A stretch of 64,000 nt of DNA from JAHJQZ01 sp963667595 (GTDB lineage Bacteria; Pseudomonadota; Alphaproteobacteria; Rhizobiales; Devosiaceae): positions 124,001-188,000 of the forward strand of contig CAXXWD010000002.1 in the NCBI GenBank assembly GCA_963667595.2, read 5' to 3'. Within the stretch, counting starts at the first letter, position 1, and each line of letters begins with the position of its first letter. A program made the translations under genes and the position numbers. Under the pieces are notes generated by a model. It did not search any database, was not told the origin of the DNA, and saw only the letters and a list, made by a program, of their open reading frames with translations. Of the stretch, positions 53,089 through 62,334 are shown piece by piece.

Positions 53089-53661
53089 ATGCGCATTGTT
53101 GCCGGACGGTTTCGCGGCAGATCGCTGATCTCGCCGCCGGACGAAACGATCCGGCCGACATCGGACCGCGTACGAGAATCCGTTTTCGACATGCTGGCGA
53201 GCCGGCTTGGCCCCGATCTCGGCGGCGCCCGCGTGCTCGACCTTTTCGCCGGCACCGGTGCACTGGGCCTCGAAGCGCTGTCGCGCGGGGCGAGTTTCGC
53301 CATGTTCGTCGACAGCGGCATCGCCGCACGCGCCCTCATCCGTGATCACATCGAAGCGTTCGGCATCGGCGGCACGGCCAAGCTTTTGAAACGCGACGCG
53401 ACATCGCTCGGTCCCATCGAGCGGTTCAAGCCCTTCGACCTCGTTTTCCTCGATCCGCCCTATGCCAAGGGTCTGGGAGAAAAAGCGCTCGTTTCCGCCA
53501 GTGAAGGCGGCTGGATCGTTCCCGGCGCGACGATCGTTTTCGAGGAGAAAAAGGGCGTGGTGCCTGTTTTGCCGGAGGGTTTCACGGAAACGGATTTGCG
53601 CGATTACGGCGACACAAGCATCCGGTTTCTCACCTATCGCACCGAAGCCGATCAGGCGTAG
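53089..53661 (+). CDS. rsmD: 16S rRNA (guanine(966)-N(2))-methyltransferase RsmD
   Basis: A 190-residue SAM-dependent enzyme: RIVAGRFRGR start, SAM-binding VLDLFAGTGALGLEALSRG (49-67), and the N2-methyltransferase motif DPPY (122-125). It methylates G966 of 16S rRNA. The ATG follows the stop of the pseudouridine synthase with no gap, so the two RNA-modification genes are coupled. Its 3' end overlaps the convergent Lrp gene by 10 bp. Confidence 0.95.
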   Translation: MRIVAGRFRGRSLISPPDETIRPTSDRVRESVFDMLASRLGPDLGGARVLDLFAGTGALGLEALSRGASFAMFVDSGIAARALIRDHIEAFGIGGTAKLLKRDATSLGPIERFKPFDLVFLDPPYAKGLGEKALVSASEGGWIVPGATIVFEEKKGVVPVLPEGFTETDLRDYGDTSIRFLTYRTEADQA

Positions 53662-54131
53662 CCCGAGGGCAGCGCCGTTTCCTGCTTGACGGTTTCCATC
53701 GAAATATAGGCGGACAGGTCAAACAGCTCGATCCGGGCGAGGAGCTGTTTGTAGATCACGTCATAGTGCTCGACATTGGGCAGAACCAGCTTGAGGATAT
53801 AGTCGAAATTGCCGGTCAGCCGATGGACTTCGACAATCTCGGGGATGCTCGCCACCGCCGCGTGGAATTCGGTCAGCCAGGCCTGATTGTGCTGCGCGGT
53901 GCGCACGATGACGAAAACCGTGGTCGGAAGGCCCATGCGCGCCCGATCCAACAGCGCCACCGACCCGGTGATATAGCCCTCTGCCTCCAGCCGGGCGATG
54001 CGGCGCGAGCAGGCCGAGGGCGACAGCGCCAGTTTTTCGGCCAGCTCCACCACCGGTGTCTTGGCGTCCTTTTGCAGCAAGCTCAGCAATTTGCGATCGC
54101 GATCATCCAACATAAGCAGATCTTGCACCAT
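53652..54131 (-). CDS. Lrp/AsnC family transcriptional regulator
   Basis: A 159-residue Lrp-type regulator. The N-terminal winged helix (about 8-60) has LDDRDRKLLSLLQKDAKTPVVELA and SPSACSRRIARLEAEGYITG; the C-terminal RAM domain (about 68-150) binds an amino acid (TGNFDYILKLVLPN). A longer upstream frame exists but has no family residues, so ATG 54131 is chosen (54113 is an alternative). It is divergent from a racemase gene with a 26-bp palindrome between them, so it probably controls that gene in response to an amino acid. Confidence 0.92.
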   Translation of the reverse strand: MVQDLLMLDDRDRKLLSLLQKDAKTPVVELAEKLALSPSACSRRIARLEAEGYITGSVALLDRARMGLPTTVFVIVRTAQHNQAWLTEFHAAVASIPEIVEVHRLTGNFDYILKLVLPNVEHYDVIYKQLLARIELFDLSAYISMETVKQETALPSGYA

Positions 54132-54184
54132 CTTTTCTAGATACGCAATTCTTGTGCATAAAAGAACGATATTGCGCTGAAGCT

Positions 54185-54210
54185 GCGCGTCACTTATGCA
54201 AGTGACGCGC
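54185..54210. promoter_or_regulatory. 26-bp palindrome, candidate Lrp/AsnC operator
   Basis: GCGCGTCACTT (54185-54195), ATGC, AAGTGACGCGC (54200-54210): perfect 11-bp arms. It is central in the 144-bp divergent intergenic region. A looser inverted repeat CGCAAT...ATTGCG (54145-54177) lies nearer the regulator gene, as expected for multi-site Lrp binding. Confidence 0.6.
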
Positions 54211-54275
54211 AAGAATGCGTGCCATTTGCATGGGTGCGCGTGCATTCTCTCCTCATCAAACGGGGAGTGACCGGA

Positions 54276-54992
54276 ATGAAGACAATCGGCCTGATCGGCG
54301 GCATGAACTGGGAATCGACGGCGACCTATTACAGCCTCATCAACGAGGCGATCCGCGACAGGTTCGGCGGGTTGCACTCCGCCAAGATCGCACTTTATTC
54401 GGTCGATTTCGACGAGGTCGTCCAGTTGCAGACTGCCGGTCGCTGGGACGCGGCGGCCGATCTGCTCGGCACGGCCGGTGCGGGTCTGGCCAAGGCGGGC
54501 GCCGAGTGCGTGCTCATCTGCACCAACACCATGCACCTGGTTGCCGATCCGGTTGCCGAAAAAAGCGGCGTGCCGTTGATCAACATCATCGACGAGACGG
54601 CCAAGGCGCTGAACGTGGCCGGGGTCAACAAGCCTTTGCTGCTCGCCACCCGCTACACCATGGAACACGGATTTTACGCCGATCGTCTGGCCCGGTTCGG
54701 TCTCACCGCCACAACGCCCGACGCCGAGGGACGCCAGCTCATGCACGATGTGATCTTCGATGAACTGTGCCAGGGTGTCACCAAGGACAGCTCGCGCCAT
54801 GAGGTGATGAAGCTGATCGACAAAGCCATCGCCGACGGCGCCGATGGCGTCATTCTCGGTTGCACCGAGATCCCGCTTCTGATCGACGCCGATGCCCTTC
54901 CGATCCCCGGTTTCGATTCCACCCGCATTCATGCCGCCGCGGCGGTGAAATTCGCGCTGGAAGAGGATGGACAGGCGGCGAACGCAGCCTGA
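54276..54992 (+). CDS. aspartate/glutamate racemase family protein
   Basis: A 238-residue member of the Asp/Glu/hydantoin racemase superfamily (YgeA/RacX-like). Both catalytic cysteines are present: Cys82 in LICTNTMH and Cys196 in LGCTEIPLL; the N-terminal IGLIGGMNWESTATYY is the family signature. It needs no cofactor. GGGGAG at 54262-54267 supports ATG 54276. It is divergent from an Lrp/AsnC regulator that likely senses its substrate or product. Confidence 0.92.
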   Translation: MKTIGLIGGMNWESTATYYSLINEAIRDRFGGLHSAKIALYSVDFDEVVQLQTAGRWDAAADLLGTAGAGLAKAGAECVLICTNTMHLVADPVAEKSGVPLINIIDETAKALNVAGVNKPLLLATRYTMEHGFYADRLARFGLTATTPDAEGRQLMHDVIFDELCQGVTKDSSRHEVMKLIDKAIADGADGVILGCTEIPLLIDADALPIPGFDSTRIHAAAAVKFALEEDGQAANAA

Positions 54993-55131
54993 CAAGATAT
55001 TGTGCCGCCCCCCAAAACGGCGGCGCCTTATCGGCTTTCTCGTTGTTTTTCGCGACGTTTTGAGGGCCACCGGAGGTGGACAGACAGCACGCGAGATGAA
55101 ATAAGCCGGTTTTCCTTCAAGCAGTAATTCG

Positions 55132-55581
55132 ATGACGCGCCCGGACCTGATCATTCGCAGCTTTGAAGATGCCGACACCGCCGCTCTGTCAGACATCTGG
55201 TGGCGTGCGTCGCTGGCGGTGCATTCGTTTCTCGGCGAGGACCTGCTGCGCGCGCAAAAGAAACTGATCGAAGAGATCTATCTGCCCAAGGCTGAAACCT
55301 CGGTCGCGCTTCTGGGGCAAACGCCGGTCGGATTCATCGGCCTGCTCGACAGTTTTATCGGTGGGCTGTTCGTCGATCCGGATTATGGACGGCGCGGCAT
55401 CGGCCGGGCCCTTGTCGAACACGCTCTTGAGCGCCGCGCGGAGCTGACGCTGGAAGTCTATGCCGCCAACGAAAAGGCCTGTGCGTTTTATCAAAAGATC
55501 GGCGGCGTGGAGATCGGGCGCAGGCCAAAAGACGATAACGAATTGCCCTTCGAACTGATCCGCATGCGCATCGCCCGCTGA
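55132..55581 (+). CDS. GNAT family N-acetyltransferase
   Basis: A 149-residue acetyltransferase. The acetyl-CoA loop is RRGIGRALVEHAL (about 86-98), preceded by the GGLFVDPDYG strand and followed by LEVYAANEKACAFYQKIGG. Length and motif order are like YjaB/RimI-type enzymes. The substrate is unknown. It stops next to the stop of the convergent mutL gene (55582), with no spacer. Confidence 0.88.
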   Translation: MTRPDLIIRSFEDADTAALSDIWWRASLAVHSFLGEDLLRAQKKLIEEIYLPKAETSVALLGQTPVGFIGLLDSFIGGLFVDPDYGRRGIGRALVEHALERRAELTLEVYAANEKACAFYQKIGGVEIGRRPKDDNELPFELIRMRIAR

Positions 55582-57402
55582 TCACCGCCCGAACAGGCGT
55601 TCCAGATCCTTCTTTTTCAGTTCGATATAGGTCGGTCGCCCATGGATGCACTGGCCCGAATGCGGCGTTTGCTCCATTTCGCGCAACAGGGCGTTCATTT
55701 CCGTCGGTTGCAGGCGCCGGCCGGCTCGGACCGAGCCATGGCAGGCCATGCGGCCGATCAGGGCGTCCATGCGGTCGGTGAGCGCCGTAGAAGCATTCCA
55801 TTCGGCCAGACCATCGGCAATGTCCCGCACCAGCGGAACGATGTCGGCCTGCCCGAGCAGGGCGGGGGTGGCCGAAACGGCGATGGACGCCGGGCCAAAG
55901 CGCTCGTAGACAAGGCCAAGATGCAAAAAGGTGTCGGCCGCTGCTTCGAGGCGGTCGCAATCCTCCTCCGGCAGGTCCACCACCACCGGAATGAGATGCG
56001 CCTGGCTTGCCACCGGGCCGGCGTTGAGCTGGGCCCTGAACCGTTCGTAGACCAGCCGCTCATGGGCGGCGTGCTGGTCGATCAGCACCAGCGCGTCGGC
56101 AGTCTCGGCGACAATATAGGTATCGAAAAACTGCGCCCGCGCCGCGCCCAGGGGAAAGCCGAGCTGATCGGCCGATTGCGCCTCCGGTTCGTAACGGGCT
56201 TCCGGCTCGGCGAAGCCGTTAGCGAGTTCGCGACGGATGGTGGCAGCGGTTGCGGGCGGAATGGCCTCATTGCGCCACGGCGTCGACATCAGCGGCGAAC
56301 CCGGCGAAAAACCGGACGGCGCCGCTGCCGTAACCGGTGCCGCGCCCGACGCATTCGGGGCGGAAAAACTCGCCAGCGCCTTGTCGGCAATGTTCGAACT
56401 CGCCTTGTAGCCCGCCTCGGCCAAGGCATTGAGTATCGCGCGGATGGCCGCGCCACGCACGGCGCCGGGATCGCGGAACCTGAGTTCGGTCTTGGCCGGA
56501 TGAACGTTGACATCGACCTCGGCCGGATCGACCGACACGAACAGGGCGATGGCCGGGAAGCGGTCGCGGAAGACGAAATCGGCATAGGCCGCCCGCACGG
56601 CGCCCAACAACACCTTGTCGCGCACCGAGCGTCCGTTGACGAAATAGAACTGGCTGAGGGAATTGGCGCGTGTGTAGGTCGGCAGGCCGGCAAGCCCGGC
56701 AATGACGATACCCTCGCGCGCGAGCGCCAGCGTCATGGCGTTTTCCGTGAAGTCCGGCCCCATCACCTCGGCGACGCGGTTTTTGAGCGCACCGGGTCCG
56801 GCATGGGCGCCAAAGCTCACACTGGAGCGGTCGCTGCCGGAAAGGGTGAAGGCCACATCCGGATTGGACATGGCGAGCCGCTTGACCACATCGGTGATCG
56901 CGCCCGCTTCGGCCCGGTCGGACTTGAGGAATTTCAACCGTGCCGGCACGGCGGAAAAAAGGCTTTTGACCTCAACGATGGTGCCGCGATTCATCGCCTG
57001 CGGCACAACCGGCGTCCGTTTGCCGCGCCGGACCGAAAGGCTCAGCCCGGACTCCGCGCTTTCCGTCCGTGAGGCGATAAAAAGATCGGAAACGGCGGCG
57101 ATTGAAGCCAGCGCCTCGCCGCGAAACCCGAGGGTACGAATGTCGTCAAGCGTATCGACGGCAAGCTTGGAGGTGGCGTGGCGCTCGACCGACAGGGTGA
57201 GATCGGCCTCGTTCATGCCGACGCCGTCGTCCTCGATGCGAATCAGTGTCTTGCCGCCGCCGCCCGTGGTGATGGCAATGCGCGACGCGCCGGCATCGAG
57301 CGCGTTTTCGACAAGCTCCTTGACCACGCTCGCCGGTCGCTCCACCACTTCGCCGGCGGCGATCTTGTTGACCAGGTCATCGGGTAATTGCCGCACGGGC
57401 AT
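55582..57402 (-). CDS. mutL: DNA mismatch repair protein MutL
   Basis: A 606-residue MutL. The N-terminal GHKL ATPase has the catalytic Glu29 and Mg-ligand Asn33 (VKELVENALDAGAS), DDGVGM and GFRGEALASI. The C-terminal domain carries the endonuclease motif DQHA(X)2E(X)4E (about 442-453), so it is a nicking MutL as expected in a lineage that lacks MutH. AAGGAG 8 bp upstream supports ATG 57402; the long frame upstream is not coding. Confidence 0.96.
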   Translation of the reverse strand: MPVRQLPDDLVNKIAAGEVVERPASVVKELVENALDAGASRIAITTGGGGKTLIRIEDDGVGMNEADLTLSVERHATSKLAVDTLDDIRTLGFRGEALASIAAVSDLFIASRTESAESGLSLSVRRGKRTPVVPQAMNRGTIVEVKSLFSAVPARLKFLKSDRAEAGAITDVVKRLAMSNPDVAFTLSGSDRSSVSFGAHAGPGALKNRVAEVMGPDFTENAMTLALAREGIVIAGLAGLPTYTRANSLSQFYFVNGRSVRDKVLLGAVRAAYADFVFRDRFPAIALFVSVDPAEVDVNVHPAKTELRFRDPGAVRGAAIRAILNALAEAGYKASSNIADKALASFSAPNASGAAPVTAAAPSGFSPGSPLMSTPWRNEAIPPATAATIRRELANGFAEPEARYEPEAQSADQLGFPLGAARAQFFDTYIVAETADALVLIDQHAAHERLVYERFRAQLNAGPVASQAHLIPVVVDLPEEDCDRLEAAADTFLHLGLVYERFGPASIAVSATPALLGQADIVPLVRDIADGLAEWNASTALTDRMDALIGRMACHGSVRAGRRLQPTEMNALLREMEQTPHSGQCIHGRPTYIELKKKDLERLFGR

Positions 57403-57502
57403 GGCTGAGTCTCCTTTTGGGAGAAGATAGGGTATACCCGGCGGGAAGGAAAACAGTGCCGCCAGTATTGGCGGTTCACAACCAGTCCTGCACTCGGAGT
57501 CG

Positions 57503-57620
57503 CCCCGTGACTTGATCACGGGGTCCATTGGCGAGACCGCTTGTAAAATGATGATGAGGATCAAAACGCCCGCTGCGACAAGCGGGCGATACGAGTGGAT
57601 CCCGGTGTCGAGCACCGGGA
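57503..57620. repeat. cluster of short dispersed palindromes upstream of tadA
   Basis: Three perfect hairpins: CCCCGTGA/TCACGGGG (57503-57523), CGCCCGCT/AGCGGGCG (57567-57588) and TCCCGGTG/CACCGGGA (57600-57620, inside GTGGATC...ATGACG). The last one and the first belong to the repeat family also seen at 29627 and 60461. Confidence 0.6.
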
Positions 57621-57683
57621 TGACGGTGTCAAAAGGGATCGTTCGAACCATGCTCCGGGTTACGACACAGGAAAGACGCGACA

Positions 57684-58127
57684 ATGACCAATAGTCCGAT
57701 GGCCCGTGCCCTTGAACTGGCCGAAGCAGCGGCGGCCAATGGCGAGGTGCCGGTTGGGGCCGTCATTGTCCGCAATGGCGAAATCGTGGCCGAAAGCGCC
57801 AATCGCATGCGCGAACGCGGCGATCCGACGGCCCATGCCGAACTCATGGCCATCCGTATGGCAGTGGAACGGCTCGGCGCCGAACGGCTTGATGACTGCG
57901 ATCTTTATGTGACGCTCGAACCGTGCACCATGTGTGCCGGCGCCATCGCCCACGCGCGGTTACGGCGCCTTTACTACGGCGCCCCCGATCCCAAGGGCGG
58001 GGCCGTCGACAATGGCGTCAGGTTCTTTGCGGCGCCGACCTGCCATCACCGGCCGGAAGTGATCGCCGGGTTGAGCGAAAGCGCGGCCGCCGATCTTCTC
58101 ATGCGTTTTTTCGCTTCCCGGCGATGA
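57684..58127 (+). CDS. tadA: tRNA-specific adenosine deaminase
   Basis: A 147-residue cytidine/deoxycytidylate deaminase-fold enzyme. Zinc ligands and catalytic Glu are His51 and Glu53 in HAELMAIRMA and Cys81/Cys84 in PCTMCAGAI. TadA turns A34 of tRNA-Arg into inosine. The gene overlaps the convergent patatin-like gene by 29 bp. Confidence 0.93.
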   Translation: MTNSPMARALELAEAAAANGEVPVGAVIVRNGEIVAESANRMRERGDPTAHAELMAIRMAVERLGAERLDDCDLYVTLEPCTMCAGAIAHARLRRLYYGAPDPKGGAVDNGVRFFAAPTCHHRPEVIAGLSESAAADLLMRFFASRR

Positions 58128-58959
58128 AGTCTTCGACCGCCCGGTCGAGCTGGCGCTTGAAAGGATCCTTCTCCCTGTCGCCGACGGCGAGAATATCGCG
58201 CACCCGCCAGAATTCATGCGCCGAAAACACCTGCACATGCGGCCGGACATAGATATCGGGCGGATAGGCCCCGATCATGTGGGAGGTCAGGTGGTGATCC
58301 ATGATCTGCGCCGAGCCCGAGATTAGATCGAGCGGCGAGGGGACGGCTTTGTTCATCGGTGTCAGCGGCTCGCCATTGACGTCGACACCGATGAGAATAT
58401 CGACCTCGGCCGAAGCGATATCGAGCGGCAACGGATTGGCGACGCCCCCATCGACGAGCAATCGCCCACCAAGGCGTTGCGGTCGAAAAAGACTGGGCAC
58501 CGCGATCGAGGCGGCAATGGCGGGCCGCAGGGGGCCGCTCTCGAAGACGACCTGGTTCCAGGCCCAATAATCGGTGGCGACGACGAAAAGCGGCGTCCTC
58601 AGAGCCTCGAACGTTCTCGGAAACCCCTCCGGAAGAAAGGCCTCGACCACGTTTTCCGAATCGAGCTGCATCTGCAGGCCCTGCCTGAACAGCTTGCGGA
58701 CATCCCGGGTGTGCGTCGACCAGATGCGCCCGGTGAAGGTTTGCAGCGACCCCAGCACCGAAATGGCATGGGCGCGAAGGGCGGCACCGGTCATGCCGAG
58801 TGCCCATCCGGAGCCGATCAGGGCCCCAATCGAGGTGCCGGCGATCTGGGCAGGCCGCAATCCCAGTTCGTCCATGGCTTCAATAATCGGAATATGCGCC
58901 AGTCCACGCGCAGAGCCGCCGCCCAGCGCCACACCGATTTTCGGTCCACCGTCGAGCAT
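58099..58959 (-). CDS. patatin-like phospholipase family protein (RssA-like)
   Basis: A 286-residue hydrolase with the patatin dyad: Ser43 in GTSIG and Asp170 in LLVDGGVANP, and the oxyanion loop GGGSARGLAHI (13-23). No signal peptide, so cytoplasmic, similar to E. coli RssA. It probably hydrolyses phospholipid or neutral lipid esters. Convergent with tadA (29-bp overlap). Confidence 0.92.
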   Translation of the reverse strand: MLDGGPKIGVALGGGSARGLAHIPIIEAMDELGLRPAQIAGTSIGALIGSGWALGMTGAALRAHAISVLGSLQTFTGRIWSTHTRDVRKLFRQGLQMQLDSENVVEAFLPEGFPRTFEALRTPLFVVATDYWAWNQVVFESGPLRPAIAASIAVPSLFRPQRLGGRLLVDGGVANPLPLDIASAEVDILIGVDVNGEPLTPMNKAVPSPLDLISGSAQIMDHHLTSHMIGAYPPDIYVRPHVQVFSAHEFWRVRDILAVGDREKDPFKRQLDRAVEDFIAGKRKNA

Positions 58960-59022
58960 GTCGCGTCCCCACGGAAAAACAAATCACCGTTGAGGACTTA
59001 ACATTTCTATATGGTCAAATCG

Positions 59023-60306
59023 TTACGCCTTGCCGGAGCGTTCGCGCGCGATGGCCCGCCAGCCGATGTCGCGGCGACAAAAGCCTTCGGGCCAGTCGAT
59101 GGCGTCGACGGCGGCATAGGCGCGAGCCTGCGCGTCGGCAACCCTGGCGCCGAGCGCCGTAACGTTGAGCACGCGGCCGCCATTGGCGACAAGGCCGGCT
59201 TCGGTTTGTTTCGTGCCGGCGTGAAAGATCCTGACGTCATCGGAATCGAGACCGTCGAGTCCTTTGATCCGGCTGCCCTTTTCATAGGCACCGGGGTAAC
59301 CCCTTGCCGCCATGACAATAGTTAGCGCTGCTTCCGGACGCCATTCCGGCGTAACCCCGGAGATATCGCCTTTGGCGGCCGCGTTGAGAAGATCGACGAG
59401 GTCGGATTTCAGCCGCATCATCAACACCTGGCACTCCGGATCGCCGAACCGGACATTGTGCTCGATGAGCTTCGGGCCCTCAGTGGTCAGCATCAGGCCG
59501 GCGAACAGCACGCCCTGAAACGGCATGCCCATCTCGGCCATGCCCGTGATTGTCGGGGCGATGATCTCGCGCTCGATCCGCTCCAGCATGGCCGCATCGA
59601 CGGCCGGGGCAGGGGAATAGGCGCCCATGCCGCCGGTGTTCGGTCCCTGATCGTGATCGTAGGCGCGCTTGTGGTCCTGGGCGCTGGCAAGGGTCACGAA
59701 ACGCGTACCGTCCGAAATGGCGAAAATGCTCGCCTCTTCGCCGACAAGGCAGTCCTCGATCACCACTTCGCTGCCCGCCGTGCCGAAAGCGCCGGAAAAA
59801 CAGGCGTCGATCGCCTGTTCCGCCTCGTCGAGCGTTGCGGCGACGGTAACGCCCTTGCCGGCCGCCAGACCGTCCGCCTTGATAACGATCGGCGCACCTT
59901 GTTCGCGGACATAGGCGCGGGCGGCGTCACGTTCGGTGAAACGCCGATAAGCGGCGGTGGGGATGGCCATGCGGTCGCAAAGCGATTTGGTGAAGGCTTT
60001 CGAGCCTTCGAGCTGGGCCGCCGCCGCGCTCGGGCCGAAAACGGCGAAACCGGCTTTTCTTAAGTCGTCTCCGAGCCCGGCAACCAGCGGCGCTTCCGGG
60101 CCGACAACGATCAGATCGATGTCTTGCTTGTTGCAGAACGCCGCGACCGCGTCGTGGTCATCGACATCGAGCGAAACACTTTCGCCGAAAGCCGAAGTGC
60201 CGCCATTGCCCGGCGCGATGAACAGTTTTCCCAGTTTCGGCGACTGGGCCAGCTTGAAGGCCAGCGCGTGCTCGCGTCCGCCCGATCCGATGAGAAGAAT
60301 GTTCAT
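59023..60306 (-). CDS. purD: phosphoribosylamine--glycine ligase
   Basis: A 427-residue GAR synthetase of purine synthesis. ATP-grasp features: GSGGREHALAFKLAQSP start, GPEAPLVAGLGDDL, KADGLAAGKGV (about 142-152), GPNTGGMGAYSPAP and RFGDPECQ. GGGAGCGAG precedes ATG 60306; the frame is open upstream without coding features. It is divergent from xseA across 337 bp of repeats. Confidence 0.95.
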   Translation of the reverse strand: MNILLIGSGGREHALAFKLAQSPKLGKLFIAPGNGGTSAFGESVSLDVDDHDAVAAFCNKQDIDLIVVGPEAPLVAGLGDDLRKAGFAVFGPSAAAAQLEGSKAFTKSLCDRMAIPTAAYRRFTERDAARAYVREQGAPIVIKADGLAAGKGVTVAATLDEAEQAIDACFSGAFGTAGSEVVIEDCLVGEEASIFAISDGTRFVTLASAQDHKRAYDHDQGPNTGGMGAYSPAPAVDAAMLERIEREIIAPTITGMAEMGMPFQGVLFAGLMLTTEGPKLIEHNVRFGDPECQVLMMRLKSDLVDLLNAAAKGDISGVTPEWRPEAALTIVMAARGYPGAYEKGSRIKGLDGLDSDDVRIFHAGTKQTEAGLVANGGRVLNVTALGARVADAQARAYAAVDAIDWPEGFCRRDIGWRAIARERSGKA

Positions 60307-60643
60307 TGCCGTCTCGCTCCCAGCCAGTATCGTCACGTCATCGCGCGCATCGAAGGCACGAAGCAACCCACGGCCAAGGGCACCCGTTGCTCCTGGAGTC
60401 CCGCTTTCGCGGGAATGACGCTGGAAAATTGGCTCGGCCCGGCCATATTCTCATCGTCATCCCCGACCCGATCGGGGTTCCAGACTGTTCTGAAGGCGGC
60501 GCCCGACGCGTCCGGATTGCTAGCAAACCTCCCCCCCGAGCGGATCGAAAGGCAAGTCCACGCAACAACGAGGTGCCTCTAGCATGCGACGATCGCCACT
60601 GCCAGTCTTGACGCCTGCGACGGATACGGGCAGGTCATAGAGA
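60307..60643. other. 337-bp divergent region purD/xseA with short repeats
   Basis: Holds TCCCGCTTTCGCGGGA (60399-60414, inside CTGGAG...ATGACG) and CCCCGA/TCGGGG (60461-60477, inside CATC...GGTTCCAG), both of the dispersed palindrome family. Promoters for both genes must be here, but I see no good match. No ORF. Confidence 0.55.
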
Positions 60644-62068
60644 ATGAACGACGCCCTGACCAATGTGCCGGAATACTCGGTTTCCGAACTCTCCAATGCC
60701 GTCAAGCACACGCTTGAGGACGGGTTCGAGCACGTACGCGTGCGTGGCGAGGTCGGGCGATTGAGCCGGCCCGGTTCAGGGCACCTTTATTTCGATCTCA
60801 AGGATGAAAACGCCGTCATTTCCGCCGTCGCCTGGAAAGGCGTGGCGTCGCGATGGCGGTTCCAGCCTGAACAGGGCCTGGAGGTCGTCGTCACCGGGCG
60901 GTTGACCACGTTCCCCGGCCAGTCGAAATACCAGATCATCGTCGAAACGGTCGAGCCGGCCGGCGTCGGGGCGTTGATGGCGCTTCTGGAAGAGCGCAAG
61001 AAGACGCTCGCCGCCGAGGGGCTGTTCGATGCCGCGCGCAAGAAGGACCTGCCCTACCTGCCGCGCGTTATCGGAGTGGTGACCTCGCCGACCGGGGCGG
61101 TGATCCGCGATATCCTTCATCGGCTCGCCGACCGTTTCCCGACCAACGTCATCGTCTGGCCGGTTCGGGTCCAGGGCGAAACCTCGGCAGCCGAAATTGC
61201 CGCCGGTATCCGCGGGTTCAACGCCCTTGCGGAAAACGGCCCCATCGCCCGGCCGGATCTGCTGATCGTTGGGCGTGGTGGCGGCTCGCTTGAGGATTTG
61301 TGGAGCTTCAACGAGGAAGTGGTGGTGCGCGCCGCCGCCGAAAGTGCGATTCCGCTGATTTCGGCCGTCGGGCACGAAACCGACGTCACCCTGATCGATT
61401 ATGCCGCCGACAGGCGCGCGCCGACTCCGACCGGCGCGGCGGAAATCGCGGTGCCCGTGAGGAGCGAATTGATCGATTACGTCGCCGATCTCGGCCAGCG
61501 CCAGCGTCAGGCGTTGCGGCGCGCGACCATCAGCCTTCGCGACCGGCTGAAGGCGGCGGAACGCGGATTACCGCGTCCGGCCGATCTTCTGGCCACCGCC
61601 CGTCAGCGCCTCGATCTGGCGTCCAGCCGGTTGGCCGCGGGTCTTGCCGCGGCTGCCTCGGCCAAACGCCTGGCGTTGGCGCGGCTCGAAACCCGGCTGG
61701 CGCCACGTCTGTTGGGCCAGCAGATTTCCGTCGGTCGCGACAGGCTTGACGATCGCGCCCGTCGGCTCGCTCCGGCCTGTTCACGTCTTGTTGTCGAGCG
61801 CAAGAACCGTCTTGACGGTCTCGGCAAGCTGCTCGAAAGCCTCAGTCACAAGAGCGTTCTGGCGCGCGGGTTTGCCCTGATTACCGGTCCCGATGACCAT
61901 TTGGTGCGCAGCGCCGCCGCGCTTCGGGACGGCGACCGCATCGGGATCGGGTTTGCCGATGGACGTCGTGAGGCTGTCATTGGTGGCACGGATTTGCCGC
62001 CAACGCCGCGTCGCACGCGGCCGCCGCGCCAGAAGCCGGATCCCGACGATCAGTCTTCACTCTTTTGA
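60644..62068 (+). CDS. xseA: exodeoxyribonuclease VII large subunit
   Basis: A 474-residue XseA. N-terminal OB-fold (VSELSNAVKHTLEDGFEHVRVRGEV, about 12-100), then the nuclease core with IGVVTSPTGAVIRDI, GRGGGSLEDLWSFNEE and SAVGHETDVTLID, and a coiled-coil-rich C-terminal part. With XseB (not in the window) it degrades single-stranded DNA. DUF2093 follows after 47 bp, a conserved arrangement in this group. Confidence 0.95.
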   Translation: MNDALTNVPEYSVSELSNAVKHTLEDGFEHVRVRGEVGRLSRPGSGHLYFDLKDENAVISAVAWKGVASRWRFQPEQGLEVVVTGRLTTFPGQSKYQIIVETVEPAGVGALMALLEERKKTLAAEGLFDAARKKDLPYLPRVIGVVTSPTGAVIRDILHRLADRFPTNVIVWPVRVQGETSAAEIAAGIRGFNALAENGPIARPDLLIVGRGGGSLEDLWSFNEEVVVRAAAESAIPLISAVGHETDVTLIDYAADRRAPTPTGAAEIAVPVRSELIDYVADLGQRQRQALRRATISLRDRLKAAERGLPRPADLLATARQRLDLASSRLAAGLAAAASAKRLALARLETRLAPRLLGQQISVGRDRLDDRARRLAPACSRLVVERKNRLDGLGKLLESLSHKSVLARGFALITGPDDHLVRSAAALRDGDRIGIGFADGRREAVIGGTDLPPTPRRTRPPRQKPDPDDQSSLF

Positions 62069-62115
62069 TTACAGTCCGGACAGCCTATATTCCCGGCGAA
62101 AGGTGCGATCTTGAA

Positions 62116-62334
62116 ATGAATATATTCGATTCCGGCTTTACCTCGCGGGAAGCCAAGCTCCGCTATCTCGATGCCGACTTCGTCATCACCAAACCGGGGA
62201 CCTTCGTCAGGTGCGCCATTACCGGCAAGCCGATCCCGGTCGACGAACTCAAATACTGGAGCGTCGACAAGCAGGAACCCTATTTCGATGCCGAGGCGGC
62301 GTTCCAGGCCTATCTGCGCGATCTGGATGAGTGA
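62116..62334 (+). CDS. DUF2093 domain-containing protein
   Basis: A 72-residue protein whose pattern (AKLRYLDADFVITKPGTFV, CAITGKPIPVDELKYWSVD, PYFDAEAAF) is that of DUF2093, a short alphaproteobacterial family without known function. ATG 62116 gives the usual length. It overlaps the next gene by 8 bp, so they are coupled. Confidence 0.92.
   Translation: MNIFDSGFTSREAKLRYLDADFVITKPGTFVRCAITGKPIPVDELKYWSVDKQEPYFDAEAAFQAYLRDLDE

Noticed and set aside
54132..55196. Upstream extension of the Lrp gene as a 514-residue protein
   Set aside because: The extra sequence is antisense to the racemase gene and shows no domain; a normal Lrp starts at 54131.
55642..57072. 476-codon + strand frame opposite mutL
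   Set aside because: Antisense shadow of mutL; no domain, no ribosome binding site.
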